DNA of 64,000 nt from Harmonia axyridis (taxonomy: Eukaryota; Arthropoda; Insecta; Coleoptera; Coccinellidae): contig NC_059507.1 of assembly GCF_914767665.1 (NCBI RefSeq), positions 1,860,001 to 1,924,000 of the forward strand, given 5' to 3'. A program made the translations under genes and the position numbers. Positions 22,512 to 33,946 of this stretch are shown piece by piece. Under the pieces are notes generated by a model that saw nothing but the letters and a program-made list of their open reading frames with translations, made no database searches and was not told where the DNA came from. The number at the start of each line of letters is the position of its first letter. Positions within the stretch are counted from its first letter, which is position 1.

Positions 22512-23358
22512 ATGTTGCCTATGATGCAATTTCAAATTGCTAAATTCATTTCAAAATTTTCAGAATTGACGGTTGAAATGGTATCTTTGCAGTATTCCAC
22601 AACAAATACTTAATTTCCGTTTTGCTGAAGAACACCCCATTCTCGCAACGCCACTGAGAAGAATAGGGACGCGATAATAAGGAAGGAGATACCCTGGTTC
22701 GGTTCCATTTCCCCCACCTCTTTACACTACACACTCATACAAGGATTTAATTAGAAAATTAAATTGACTTTTATTGAAACTGCACTGCAGCAAGCGGTAA
22801 TAGCTTCAGTACGCTTAGATAACGGTTTCATTAATTACTTCTAGACCGAAAGTAATTTATATCTATCTCCTAGTGACGTTCCTATTTTAGGTGTATGAAT
22901 GAAGCGAACCAATGGCGCAAACCAACCAAACGCCTTCTCCTTCACACAGAAAAAACAAGCGTGATGGAAAATTAATTTGCATAGTTCACGCCAAGGATTT
23001 CTGTAATAAATTTAATTAAACTTGAGATGTAAAGACAGGATGATCTTCTTCGGGAGGGGGGTTTGGAACTAGAGATTGTAACTCGGCGCAAAAGGAGGGA
23101 ACTGGAGATGGAATGGAGGATATTAATGTACAATTTCCACCCACCAAGTTGATTTTCGGTGATGAATCACATGTGGAATAAGGCCCGTATCAGATTAAAA
23201 CGCCGCCGAGATCTTCATCAAACCAATTACCCAACGTGTGAACAAAAACAGATGAGGCAAGTTTTGCAGGTTTATTTAATACATCATGCAGGCAGTGGTA
23301 GTTTTCTAAAAGAAGAGTGTTCTCTTCATGAAAATCGAATTTTGTTCGCGCATTCATG
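22512..23358. other. Unassigned sequence
   Basis: No repeat or coding match. Includes a G-rich run near 23050-23065. Small frames at 23159-23438 on either strand have no recognisable features. Confidence 0.4.
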
Positions 23359-24170
23359 AATGGACTAGTTTTCATTTTTTTGTTAAGGATTAATTCTAAA
23401 AATTCAAGTAAAATGAAACAAAAATGTGGAAGAATCATTGAAATATCTCTAGAAATGAAAAAGTTATGGGACTTTGAAGTTGCGCTTGGAAGAATAATTT
23501 CATAGTACGTGTAAGTGTCGTGACGTCACACACTAGACGACTGGTACTCGCAGAGTGCTTACGAATTTATTGGTGTACAATCACTTGTGCCGTTCGTGTC
23601 GTGTTTTGTTCGTTACACGATGGCTGAAATAACTTACGATATACATACATATAAATTACTTTTTTCTCTTTTTACTTTTACTCCTCACATAAATATGTTT
23701 TGCCAATGATAGACTTCAACAACCAGTACTCAACTACAAACTGTTTATGAAACGTTTTTTAAATAAATCATCGTTATAAGTTGAACCATGATGTAGCAAA
23801 CTCAAAAGTAGATACTTACTTGAAAAGTTTAACTCCTTTTATTTCTGCACTGACATAAGATGGATTTGAAGAAAAAAACTCCATCACTGCGAATATATCT
23901 ATTTTAGGCAAATTTTCACTTTGTCCTTTCACGAAGCCTTCTTCCATTATGGTGACATAAAAACAAAACTCGAGTTAAAACTACACTGTACAACTACAAA
24001 CGGCGCGAGAGCCTTGGCGCGGCTAAGTATTCAAACGTAATTTAAATAATCTATTTCTCAGTCTTATTGATGGATTTCCAAAATTTTTTCACTGATTTAT
24101 CAGTTTTGCTCTATATTTTGATTCTATCGTGGTAAATATTGTATTATCAACATCACTAAACTAGTCCATT
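23359..24170. mobile_element. Element G1, THAP-type TIR element, internally deleted
   Basis: Bounded by inverted ends AATGGACTAGTTT / AAACTAGTCCATT. The body is shared with G2 (61536-62427) over both outer parts, while the interiors differ. The left part carries an ATG (23620, ATGGCTGAAATAAC) that in G2 opens the THAP exon, but the THAP codons are deleted here. The right part keeps a minus-strand first exon (next entry). A TGACGTCA palindrome lies at 23521-23528. No clear target duplication was found, so the superfamily is uncertain. Confidence 0.75.
23820..23947 (-). CDS. Putative first exon of the right-end gene of element G
   Basis: Starting at the ATG at 23947, the minus strand encodes about 42 residues: MEEGFVKGQSENLPKID, IFAVMEFFSSNP and SYVSAEIKGVKLF. 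It then meets AAGTAAGT, a good splice donor (GT at 23819-23818). The residue pattern is reminiscent, from memory, of the N-terminus of SWIM/YqaJ-type uncharacterised proteins common in insects; that assignment is weak. In G2 the same start and first residues MEEGFVKGQS are kept and the rest is deleted. The gene runs inward from the right end, so it converges on the THAP gene. Confidence 0.45.
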
Positions 24171-24235
24171 GTGTCAAAGTTGAAACATAAAGTGATAAAA
24201 CCAAATGAAAATTCTGTTAACAAAAGGACCGTAAA

Positions 24236-24789
24236 GAGATAAGTGATGCTGCTTTCTTAATATTGAGAAACCTCCAGGCTTTGTTTGATTTCATAATTTT
24301 TCATCCAGGATCTAAGACACATGTGGCATCTTAAAGATTTGTCGCCTAACCTATTGCAGGTTTTTATAACTATAAGAGCGGCTCTGGAAAATTGTCTTTC
24401 AACAGGAGCTGAAGATGCTGGCGTTGATGAAAAATCCTTGGCCATTTAGGACAAGTTTGGAAAGATATTTCTGAAACTTTCAAATACTACCAATAGATTT
24501 CATAGAAATGTGAGAAAACTACTAATGAAGTCACTCTGGCGAATGCTTTAGTCTCTCGGCGTTCGAGGAATCCCCTTAATTAGTCTGAGCGCCTACGAGA
24601 TTGCGGAAATATATGCCGTGCGACGCATGCATATCAAGCTTAAGTAATATTAAGTAGCTTGATATCAAGTCAAGCAATAAATATCTAAAATAAAGTCAAG
24701 TCGAGCTCAAGTATGTAATTTTTCACGAGCTTGATTTTCAAGTAAAGTTGTTGGTTAAAATGTCAAGCTACTTGGTTGATGAATTCCTT
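24236..24789 (-). mobile_element. hAT element remnant 3
   Basis: Minus-strand frame 24257-24445 encodes MAKDFSSTPASSAPVE, RQFSRAALIVIKTCNRLGDK and CLRSWMKNYEIKQSL: the hAT C-terminal dimerisation domain (SSAPxER-like, then RNRL and LRxW). The far end carries CAAGCTACTTGG and TGATGAATTCC, the family terminus, placed directly inside a Jockey-type fragment. The catalytic part is missing. Confidence 0.8.
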
Positions 24790-25060
24790 AGCTACATCAC
24801 TAGCTTGTATGGGTGTGTCATCAGCAAGACTACCTGTTATGGTTTGTTCAGTTGTGGGCAAGTCTGCAGTGTATAAGAGGTATAATAGAGGGCCTAGTAC
24901 ACTCCCTTGAAGCACACCTCCTCTAATTGCTTCTTGGTCGATCGCTTAGGTAAGATTTGAACAGTTAGAAGATAATGTGCGCTTTTCCTTGATTTTGTGG
25001 ATAAAACCTTCATGTGGAACCCTATCCAATGCTTGGCTTATACCCAAAGTGCATAAAAAT
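24790..25060 (-). pseudogene. Jockey-like non-LTR reverse transcriptase fragment
   Basis: Minus-strand reading gives ALDRVPHEGFIHKIK (25040-24990), a stop, then AIRGGVLQGSVLGPLLY and LLYTADLPTTEQ (about 24935-24860) and LADDTPIQAS (about 24830-24800). These are reverse transcriptase motifs of Jockey-type LINEs: the FDRVWHxGLLxKI segment, the QGSVLGPLLY block and the catalytic ADD box, here LADD for FADD. Only about 90 codons remain; the sequence is cut by the hAT remnant on its 3' side. Confidence 0.88.
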
Positions 25061-25970
25061 GGATATCAACGATATTATGATTAAATTTTGTAACCGTGCA
25101 GTTTGGAACTAATTACAAGTTCATTTTCAGAGACTGTGATGTGTTTAAATGAAAAATAATATCTTTTTGTTCCTGTAGAGTCTATCTACTATATTTAAAT
25201 CGAATACTCACAGTTACACAAATGATATAGAACTCACTCACACAAAAAAATAATAGTATTGATTGCTCGCACTCGATCTGTACAATGAACCATGTGAAAC
25301 TATTTAATCCGGCAATACTACCAATTCATAAAACACATCAGAACTGTAATCAGAAATCGAAACATTTAGACTTACCAGCAAACGTTTATGTGTGCTCATG
25401 AAATGTAAATATTATTCATTGTTTAAGCATTCAATATACGATCACTCACCCTAGTTCAAACGTATATAAATTTATAGACCATGGGCGTAACGATCGTACT
25501 TTCTGCATGGTGGCAATATAATCAGAATGATATCTTCATTTGTTCATGAAAACGAAAAACTGTTATAAGTTGTAGAAAGTAATGGAAATAAAAAATATAT
25601 TGAACTTGAATTTGCACGATTACCGACAATACAGAAATGAATTCACTTTCAGGCAATAATGAGGAATGCCCTCACGTATCTACGCCTATGTGAATTGAAT
25701 ATTCAATAAATCGCTCAACATTCTCGTTGGTTAGACGGTGTGATCAGAAGATTTATTTATAAAAGACGAACAAAAAATTCAATTTGAGATCAGGTAGATC
25801 TAAATACGTGAGTCAAAAATAGATGCTAAATATTCTTGTCATATTGATTTAGAATTCTTGAATATATTCAGAGAGGAGAGTTTGTTTACACTATTCTTGC
25901 TTAATTTGATATGGAAATGGTCTCAAATAAAATTCTTTACCACTGAGTATGAATAACCTTCGCGGTTTAT
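25061..25970. other. Unassigned AT-rich sequence
   Basis: No element ends or coding match seen. It could include more of the decayed LINE upstream of its reverse transcriptase. Confidence 0.4.
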
Positions 25971-25971
25971 A

Positions 25972-26874
25972 AAGGGTGTTTTTTTAGAGCTATAGAACTT
26001 TAAATTGCAATAAAACAACGATAGATTATTCGATTGACATGAATTTTATTTATCCGCAAGATGAACTTGTGGCATTACATTTTAAATATGATTTCTGGCA
26101 TATGACCGCCACGGCTGGCTCGGACGTAGTCCAGTCTGGACGTCCAATTTTCGATGACTTTTCCCAACATTTGTGGCCGTATATCGGCAATAACACGGCG
26201 AATGTTGTATTCCAAATGGTCAAGGGTTTGTGGCTTATCCGCATAGACCAATGACTTTACATAGCCCCACAGAAAGTAGTCTAGCGGTGTTAAATCACAA
26301 GATCTTGGAGGCCAATTAACAGGTCCAAAACGTGAAATTGTGGCACGAGCTGTGTGACATGTTGCGACGTCTTGTTGGAACCACAGCTCCTGGACTTGAT
26401 GGTTGTTCAATTCAGGAATGAAAAAGTTAGTAATCATGGCTCTATACCGATCACCATTGACTGTTACGTTCTGGCCATCATCGTTTTTGAAGAAGTATGG
26501 ACCAATGATTCCACCAGCCCATAAAGCGCACCAAACAGTCAGTTTTTCTGGATGTAACGGTGTTTCGACATATACTTGAGGATTAGCTTCACTCCAAATG
26601 CGGTAGTTTTGTTTATTGACGTAGCCATTCAACCAGAAGTGAGCTTCATCGCTAAAGAAAATAAAATGTACGTAGTGCGCGATACGTATTCCGCACAGAA
26701 CCATTATTTTCGAAATAAAATTGCACTATTTGCAAGCGTTGTTCAGGCGTGAGTCTATTCATAATGAATTGCTAAACGAATCTGAGAATAAATCACTTGG
26801 CAGCTGTTGAATCGGTCGCTATCTTGAACAGTTATGCCAACTTAAAGTTATATACCTCGAAAAAAAACACCCGT
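25972..26874 (-). mobile_element. Element A8, rosa-like, best preserved reading frame of the common type
   Basis: Complete ends with TA at 25970-25971 and 26875-26876. Same deletion junction as A1. The main frame is uninterrupted (next entry) apart from a 36-bp in-frame loss. Confidence 0.93.
26075..26704 (-). CDS. DD41D catalytic-domain ORF of A8 (209 codons)
   Basis: Begins at the out-of-frame ATG (MVLCGIRIAHYVHF) and reads FSDEAHFWLNG, NVTVNGDRYRAMI and FQQDVATCHTARATI. It then jumps to SRFGPVNWPPRSC because 12 codons (the DLLKDTFGDRLI segment) are missing. TPLDYFLWG and the normal C-terminus IIFKM follow. All three Asp are present, but the spacing between the last two drops from 41 to 29 residues, so it is very unlikely to be active. 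Confidence 0.8.
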   Translation of the reverse strand: MVLCGIRIAHYVHFIFFSDEAHFWLNGYVNKQNYRIWSEANPQVYVETPLHPEKLTVWCALWAGGIIGPYFFKNDDGQNVTVNGDRYRAMITNFFIPELNNHQVQELWFQQDVATCHTARATISRFGPVNWPPRSCDLTPLDYFLWGYVKSLVYADKPQTLDHLEYNIRRVIADIRPQMLGKVIENWTSRLDYVRASRGGHMPEIIFKM

Positions 26875-26876
26875 TA

Positions 26877-28024
26877 CAATGAAATAGGAATCCATTCTTT
26901 TCTCTTCAAATATACACTTTTTGTTATATCAGAATGAATTCTTTTATTGGAAACCGCTTTATCATAATATAATATAATACAATATGAGTGTTGAAGATCC
27001 ATACGAAATAGCGTGGAAATTTTTAATGAACTCAATTTTGAAAAAACGCTCTAAAGCTGCTAACTACACAGTTCTTTTTTGAATTCTTCATCCGATTCTT
27101 GTAGTTTTCGCATTCCAAAACCATGATGAAAAAAAAATTTGAGAAAAATCTTCCAAAGGCGTATTTTCCGAAATAAAAAACTAAACTAGGAGGATCCCGA
27201 ACGTCAGAATTTTCCTACATTCATGCATGATAAAGCAACACAGACAGAAGAAGCATCCAAGCTGTCGTGCACGAGCAGAAGGATCCCTTTTCCACAGTCG
27301 GGGATTCAAGAAATCAATTTCGCGAACAAATTGAAATTTTATGTTTACTGTCCGAGTCAGAGCCAGTATCTCACCTTATACTTGTATCAAGCCATGCATA
27401 GCGCCTTTGGCAATAAAAAATAAATCTCGATATCCCTTCCCCATTGACAAGCCGTCATTGTTACCAACGTCCCGGAACATCATGCCAAGTCGGAATAAAT
27501 TGACAATTTCACGTACCGCTACACTTGCCTCTCAAGGAGGTTTGTTTTGATGGAAGCTACACTGCCAAAGTGCGAGGATTCTTCTTGATATCGAAGCCAA
27601 GGTCATCAGGGCCTAAATAAGGCGATTTTAGGGCAGGAAAAAGATCTCATTGTAATAAAATTTGGAGCTTTAAAGATGTATAAGGTTCATGAATATTTCA
27701 GAATGTTATTTGGATGGTGATTGTGAGTGATACCCTACTAGAAGATCAATTTCTTGTTCATTAATGCCTGTTAGAAAGTTAGTTCACTGTTCAAATCAAA
27801 TTGTTAAGGAATACCACAGAAGATATGCTTAGAGTGTTTGAGCTCTTAGACAATTTCCCATAAAAAAAAGGGGAAGAGGTCAATCACGTTCTTTCTGCAG
27901 CTGATAATGAGAGTTCCTTTATCAATTGGATCTGGCAGAGCTTGTAGAACTAATATGTTTGTCAAAATGTCTACATATGATGTTATAATTATGTAAAATA
28001 AGATAATTATGACTCACAGGAAAA
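26877..28024. other. Unassigned sequence
   Basis: AT-rich, without element ends or coding similarity. Open frames at 27223-27550 lack recognisable features. Confidence 0.4.
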
Positions 28025-28026
28025 TA

Positions 28027-29600
28027 CACTGCGCAAAAAAATTAACGCACATTATGGAAATCTCAAATTTATTCTACAACTGAAGGTGTTCTCAATGATG
28101 ATTATTTTTATCAGAATTATGCATGCATATATATCTGTACGTAAATATTCCATGTTTGGTCTTAAAAAAGTGACTTGAATATGTTATCCACTTTCAACGT
28201 TTTTCTTCAATACAGATGTTTTTTCCCAGCAGGAATAAAAAAAGATGAGATTATCAAATTTTGAATGTATTGGCTCCATTCTGAAATCAGTTGTTCTCGA
28301 TCAATTCTAGTGATCAATAGTTTTTCTTTCGTTTGATTTTCTACACTCGATCGCTATGCAACGCGAAACACGCAATTTGACCCAAGAGGAATGTGCCCAA
28401 GCGGTAGTTTTGCGAGAAGAAGGGTGGACATACACAAGAATTGCAGAAAGGTTAGGAGTTTCCCATACAAGTGTGGCCAGAATGTTGCAGTGATTCAGGG
28501 AGACAGGTATGAATGTCCGAAGACCAGGACAGGGTAGACCACGGGTAACAACTGCCATTCAAGAACGTTACTTGCGAGTTTCTTCGTTGAGACAACGGTT
28601 TGCAACCGCTCGCCTCCTTCAAAATCAGCTTGAGCAAACTCATGGGGTGCAAATTAGCACTCAGACAATAAGAAATCGCCTGAATATGATTTAAGGCCTC
28701 GTGTCGAGGCAAGAGGCCCAGCTCTTACCCCAGCCCATCGAAGGGCGCGTTTGGATTTTGCGAGAGAGCATATCCATTGGGAAGAGGCTGATTGGGAAAG
28801 TGTTCTCGTCACAGATGAGTCCAGATTCTGCCTCTACCATTGTGATCGACGTTCCCTTGTATACAGACTTCCACATGAAAGATATGCTCAGTGCAATTTC
28901 CTGAATACTACTGGTTTCGGGGGAGGATCGATTATGGTATGGGGTGGAATATCTTTGACTGCTCGCACAGACCTAGTGGTCGTTGATAATGGAGCTATGA
29001 ATGCTGATAGTTATATAAGGAACATTCTTGAAGAGCATGTAGTGCCATTTGCCCCATACATTGATGAAAATTCCATTTTTATGGACGATAATGCCAGACC
29101 CCATCGTGCGCGCATCGTTCAGGAGTACCTTGAAGAGGTTCAAGTCTCTCGAATGGAATGACCAGCAAGAAGTCCAGATCTCAATCCGATTGAGCAGGTT
29201 TGGGACAACCTCAATAGAAGGCTGAGAAGTTCAGAAAATCATCCAGCTATTCTTAATGACTTAGGAATCCAACTCAGAGAAATCTGGGAAGGATTAGATC
29301 AGAACATTTTGAGATCACTCATTTTGAGTATGAACCGTCCTTGCCGAGCTGTAATTAACGCAAGGGGTGGAAATACCAAGTATTAAATCACTTATCAGTA
29401 TTCCAGTATTTTGAAAATTGTTTATTTCTCTTCTTTCACATAAGATTCGGTGAAATCTTGAATTCTTCTTCCATTTAATGTGTCTTGTTTCGTTCAAAAC
29501 CTTCCCGAGAGAACATAAAAATAAGTTATAAAGTCAATGTAGAGTTAACTTTCATTAGAATTGAGATTTTCAGAATGTGCGTTAATTTTTTTGTGCAGTG
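28027..29600 (+). mobile_element. Element L1, nearly complete Tc1-like transposon (DD34E)
   Basis: 1574 bp with inverted ends starting CACTGCGCAAAAAAATTAACG on both sides and TA at 28025-28026 and 29601-29602. It is the only full-length L copy in the window and is the reference for L2-L4. Confidence 0.94.
28356..29386 (+). pseudogene. Tc1-like transposase of L1, three lesions
   Basis: About 343 codons from MQRETRNLTQEECAQ to GGNTKY. Order: paired-type DNA-binding half (LREEGWTYTRIAERLG, then NVRRPGQGRPRVTT with a GRPR-type hook), RRARLDFAREHIHW, first Asp in VTDESRFCLY, the box FGGGSIMVWGGIS, second Asp in MDDNARPHRA and Glu in DLNPIEQVWD. That gives 34 residues between the last two (DD34E). 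Lesions: TGA in the helix-turn-helix region (about 28492), a 4-bp loss in the NRLREYDL segment (about 28682) and TGA for Trp in MEWPARS (about 29160). The length is normal for Tc1 transposases. It is therefore recently dead. Confidence 0.93.
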
Positions 29601-29602
29601 TA

Positions 29603-30726
29603 TATAGTATCTGATGTTACTGCCACAGAAAACGATGAGGAAATTAAGCGAAACACTGGACATAGGTATCCTAAAAATCCAAAAAGGCAGGTCCCTTCAA
29701 AAGCCGCCAGTTTCATCTCAAACTCCTTCAAGATAACTTCAATTAACGTCCTTGAAAGCTGAGCAGAGAACAGCAGCCCTACGTACCGAAAGATAACGCC
29801 GCAAAGATGAAAGAGGAAGAAAAGAGACGGTGAGAAAGAAATCGGAGGGGGTGCGGTAGTTTCACTATTCGATTAACTTCGATACTTGGCTTCAATTGCT
29901 TTTTAAGATTCTCGCGATTGCTTTTGAAAGGTTTTGGATTAAATTGCAATTGGCTGAAAGGCATTAAAAGCGACGCCGTCAAGCCGAGCAGCGGCGGCAG
30001 CGCCATCTCTCTCGTCGCCGGCGAAACTTGCCGCCTCCGTCCCTGTCTGGAAAACAGCTTATTTTTCGCCTCATTTGTGGAGCAATTTCTTGGCCCAATA
30101 GAAATGGCGATCTTAAATAAGGAACCGACAGGAGCCCGGGCGATCTTTCTCGAGCACAATACAGTTTTAATTTGTTCGAAGCCTGCACCCTTATCGGAAC
30201 CTTGTTTTTCCTCTTTGCTGCCGATTTCGTGATCATTAGGGACTCGATTCTTTAATTATTCGCCTCAATCAGGCTGGTGCGGTGTGCAACGTCAATTAGA
30301 AATTCAGGATGGGTTCTTCCTCATTTCCATTCAAGATGTTTCGTCATAGTTCCTTTTGAAGTACCGCAAGTTCTTCCTTAAGCCTCTTGTCTCCTTTTTG
30401 GAACGGTTGTTTCTCCTCGAACTGATCGCTCTATCATTTCATCACGTTGCAAATGAGTAATATGTGATGACTGTCGATTGGTCTTGAACACCATAACTCT
30501 CGAATTGAATGAACAAAAGTTGAAATTTTCATGGTAGGTTCGAGATCTCAAATGCTAAATTTGTTAATGGGCATAATGCGACTAGCTGTTCGATATTTTG
30601 ATTTCCTTTTCATTTAGTAACCACATAATTGTATGAGAATTTGCATCCAGATCGAGAATAGCAATATGAAGATTCGTGCCAATTTGAACTTTGATCGTGT
30701 CACCAGAACCAGAGAAAAGGTTATTA
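29603..30726. other. Possible host sequence, GC-rich at 29970-30060
   Basis: Contains a CpG-rich stretch (AGCGGCGGCAGCGCC region) and balanced sequence to 30300 without repeats. Frames on both strands at 29779-30236 are open but share no known domain. From 30640 to 30726 the sequence partly resembles the left flank of mariner B1. Confidence 0.4.
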
Positions 30727-30727
30727 T

Positions 30728-31961
30728 GGCGTACAACTTTGCTTTCGCCGTTTTGATTTAGATGACTGTAGCGGTAAGTGATAGTCGAAATAAATAGATT
30801 GTAGATGTCACACAATAAGCTTAGGTATTTGTAAACATAACGCCATCGAAATATTAGTCGATTTGTGTCTTCATCATGAAGTTATTTTCGATTAAACATG
30901 TCAGCTTACGAGCCAAATTCTCGTCATTTGCAGGAGGTTTTAATTTCCTGCTTCAATATGAAGACATCTGCGGCTGAGGCTCATCGAATGCTCTCAATTA
31001 TCTATGATGAGGCCGCTATTAGTGAAAGATCGTGCCGGGAGTGAGACCAGCATGGCGGTGGAAGAGTGAAGGTTTTCGAAGATGCAAAATTGGTAGCATT
31101 ACTTGATGAAGACTCGTGTCAAACGCAACAAGAATTAGCAGGATCATTGTCAGTGACGCAACAAGCCATTTCAAAACACCTGTAAGTCATGAGAATGATT
31201 CAGCAGCAAGGAAATTGGGTGCCGTGCGAGTTGAAGCCGAGAGATGTTGAACGGCGTTTGTTTACTTGTGAACAGCTGCTTGTAAGGCGAAGTCGGAAGG
31301 GATTTCTAAATTGCATTATGGCTGAAGACGAAAAATGGGTTCATCACGATAATCCCAAGCGCAGAAAGTCATAGGGATATCCCGACCATGCTTCCACGTC
31401 GAAGGCCAAACAGAATATTCACGGTTCGAAAGGTCATGCTCAGTATTTGGTGGGACCAGCTCGTAATGTAATATGAGTTATTAAAACAGACTGAAACAAT
31501 CACAGGCGATCGTAATCGATCGCAATTAATGCGTTTGAGACGAGCACTGAAAGACAAACGGTCGCAATACAACGAAAGTATGATAAAATGATTTTACAGC
31601 ATGACAATCCTCGACCCCATGTTGCGAAAGTGGTCTAGACATACTTGGAAACGTTGAAATGGGAAGTCCTACTATACCGTCCGTATTCTCCAGAAGTAGC
31701 CCCCTCGGACTATCACTTGTTTCGATCAATGGCTGACCAGCATTTCCGATCTTATGAAGAAGTAAAAAATTGTATCGAGTCGTGGATCGCTTCAAAAGAT
31801 GGTCAGTTCTTTCAACGCGGAATTCGTACGCTGCCAAAAAGATGGGAGAAAGTAGCGGCCAGCGAAGGACAATATTTTGAATCAAAAATGTATAACCAGT
31901 TTTTTACCATAAAGTCTCGAATTTCGGACAAAACGGCGGAAGCAATGTTGTACGACTATGT
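30728..31961 (+). mobile_element. Mariner B2 (DD34D), both ends present, decayed
   Basis: Left end GTACAACTTTGCTTTCGCCG and right end GGCGGAAGCAATGTTGTACG define about 1.23 kb. The transposase starts at ATG 30898 (MSAYEPNSRHLQEV, LISCFNMKTSAAEAHRML). A loss after ISERSC removes the WFQRFKN region (31035), followed by DQHGGGRVKVFEDA, DSCQTQQELAG, AEDEKWVHHDNPKRRKS then a stop (31370), frameshifts near 31430 and 31570, LQHDNPRPHVAKV (31597) and SPEVAPSDYHLFRSM (31690-31730) to the C-terminus near 31886. DD34D spacing. The C-terminal 106-codon frame at 31645-31965 is intact. Confidence 0.92.
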
Positions 31962-31963
31962 GT

Positions 31964-32265
31964 AAAGAAAAACCGGTGAAATTGACAAGAGAAATAATAA
32001 AATGAGCAGGTCCATTGGCAATTTGCAGACCAGTATTTTCAAACTTTTTGAAGATACTCAGTAAAGAGTTTAAGTTAAGATGAGACGATTTGAATTGATG
32101 ACACCTCAAAAATTAAAAAAAAACGTTCATAAAAAAGAAAAAAAAAGATAGGATCAGGTAGGACTTGAACCAAGGTCACCTGCGTCAACCTATCAGCTTA
32201 ATCTCTTCGTAGCTATTTGCATAGTTAGGATGATCATATCTGAATGAATTGAAACAAATTTGATC
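31964..32265 (-). repeat. tRNA-like repeat flanking B2
   Basis: Closely similar to 10664-10970: shares GGTCCATTGGCAATTTGCAG, then the minus-strand box B-like GGTTCAAGTCC and box A-like region at about 32150-32210. Its presence beside both B copies implies duplication of the whole locus or insertion of B at one site of a repeat. Confidence 0.6.
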
Positions 32266-32266
32266 T

Positions 32267-32779
32267 TAGATCCGTGAACAGTGAACAAGCTCTCAAAAAA
32301 CGAAAACGACGAGAATAGTATCACTTAATTAATATTAAATTATTTATCATTCCAACATACCAAGTGTAAACGAACCCAAGGCGTTCCCGCTCAAGGAAAC
32401 AACATCATATTAATTAAAGCCTAACAAGGTCCATTATAATGGGAAGGGTGGACGGCAACTTTAATTCATAATGTCTTACAGCGTAATCCAACTTCTTCAT
32501 TTCAGCGGAATAATACAGGGCTGGAACCAATTTAGAGCTGAAAGTTATTGCATGTTGCAATTAATATCACGTTCATTCCAGAAATGGATGGAAAGTTGAG
32601 GCCTGCCTAATGGGCATAGAAAGGGTATAATTATAGCGATGCATATAATTGGTCTTTTAATGAGTTCTGAGGAAAATTCGCCTCTAGTTTAGGGCCGTTT
32701 CGGAGCGCAGTAGGTGGATTATTGCGTCACTGAATCCCTGATGGTCGATCTATGGGTTGGGAAGATCGAGTGTACTTTG
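32267..32779. other. Unassigned sequence
   Basis: No repeat or coding match. Balanced composition; may be host sequence. Confidence 0.4.
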
Positions 32780-32781
32780 TA

Positions 32782-33727
32782 AAGGGTGTTTTTTTAGAAC
32801 TATAGAACTTTAAATTGCAATAAAACAACGACGGATTATTCGATTGACATGAATTTTATTTATCCGCAAGATAATCTTGTGGCATTACATTTTAAATATG
32901 ATTTCTAGCATATGACCGCCACGGCTGGCTCGGATGTAGTCCAATCTGGACGTCCGATTTTCGATTACTTTTTCCAACATTTGTGGCCGTATATCGGCAA
33001 TAACACGGCGAATGTTGTCTTCCAAATGGTCAAGGGTTTGTGGCTTATCCGCATAGACCAATGACTTTACATAGCCCCACAGAAAGTAGTCTAGCGGTGT
33101 TGAATCACAAGATCTTAAGATCTTGGAGGCCAATTCACAGGTCCAAAACGTGAAATTAGGCGGTCACCAAACGCGTCTTTCAATAAATCGATTGTGGCAC
33201 GAGCTGTGTGACATGTTGCGCCGTCTTGTTGGAACCACAGCTCCTGGACATCATGGTTGTTCAATTCAGGAATGAAAAAGTTAGTAATCATTGCTCTATA
33301 CCGATCAACATTGACTGTAACGTTCTGGCCATCATCGTTTTTGAAGATATACGGACCAATGATTCCACCAGCCCATAAAGCGCACCAAACAGTCAATTTT
33401 TCTGGATGTAACGGTGTTTCCACATACAGTTGAGGATTAGCTTCACTTCAAATGCGGCAGTTTTGTTTGTTGACGTAGCCATTCAACCAGAAGTGCGCTT
33501 CATCGCTAAACAAAATAAAATGGACGTAGTGCGCGATACGTATTCCGCACAGAACCATTATTTTCGAAATAAAATTGCACTATTTGCAAGCGTTGTTCAG
33601 GCGTGAGTCTCTTCATGATGAATTGCCAAACCCAACTGAGAATAAATCACTTGACAGCTGTTAAATCGGTCGCCATCTTGAACAGTATTGCCAACTTAAA
33701 GTTATATACTTCGAAAAAAACACCTGT
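32782..33727 (-). mobile_element. Element A9, rosa-like, common internal deletion
   Basis: Complete ends, TA at 32780-32781 and 33728-33729. Frame 33115-33423 covers LHPEKLTVWCALWAGG to FQQDGATCHTARATI and NWPPRS. A small tandem repeat of AAGATCTT near 33111-33122 shifts the frame before TPLDYFLWG (32885-33133). The Leu codon of DLTPLDYF has become Ser. The second Asp and C-terminus are otherwise conserved. Confidence 0.92.
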
Positions 33728-33779
33728 TATTTTTGTAATGTTTTTTTGAATGGAACTAAATCAGTACAATCAGTATATA

Positions 33780-33944
33780 CACTGTTTCCGTAAAGTATGG
33801 AACAAATTCATTATTAGGTAAACAGACCATTTCAAGAAATAATCCTGAAACACGTCGATTTTTATTTTATTTTTACAGTGTTTTAAAATAATAATCTAAT
33901 ATACAGTTGAAAATGAATTTGTTCCTTACTTTGCGGACACAGTG
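33780..33944. mobile_element. 165-bp MITE Q
   Basis: Inverted ends of about 33 bp: left CACTGTTTCCGTAAAGTATG, right (reversed) CACTGTGTCCGCAAAGTAAG, both continuing GGAACAAATTCATT with few mismatches. TA flanks both sides. The interior is T/A-rich and non-coding. Typical of a Tc1/mariner-derived miniature element; the parent is not in the window. Confidence 0.88.
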
Positions 33945-33946
33945 TA

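Noticed and set aside
23359..24170. Target duplication of element G1
   Set aside because: Neither 8-bp nor TTAA-type direct repeats are visible next to the ends, so I do not assign a superfamily on this basis.
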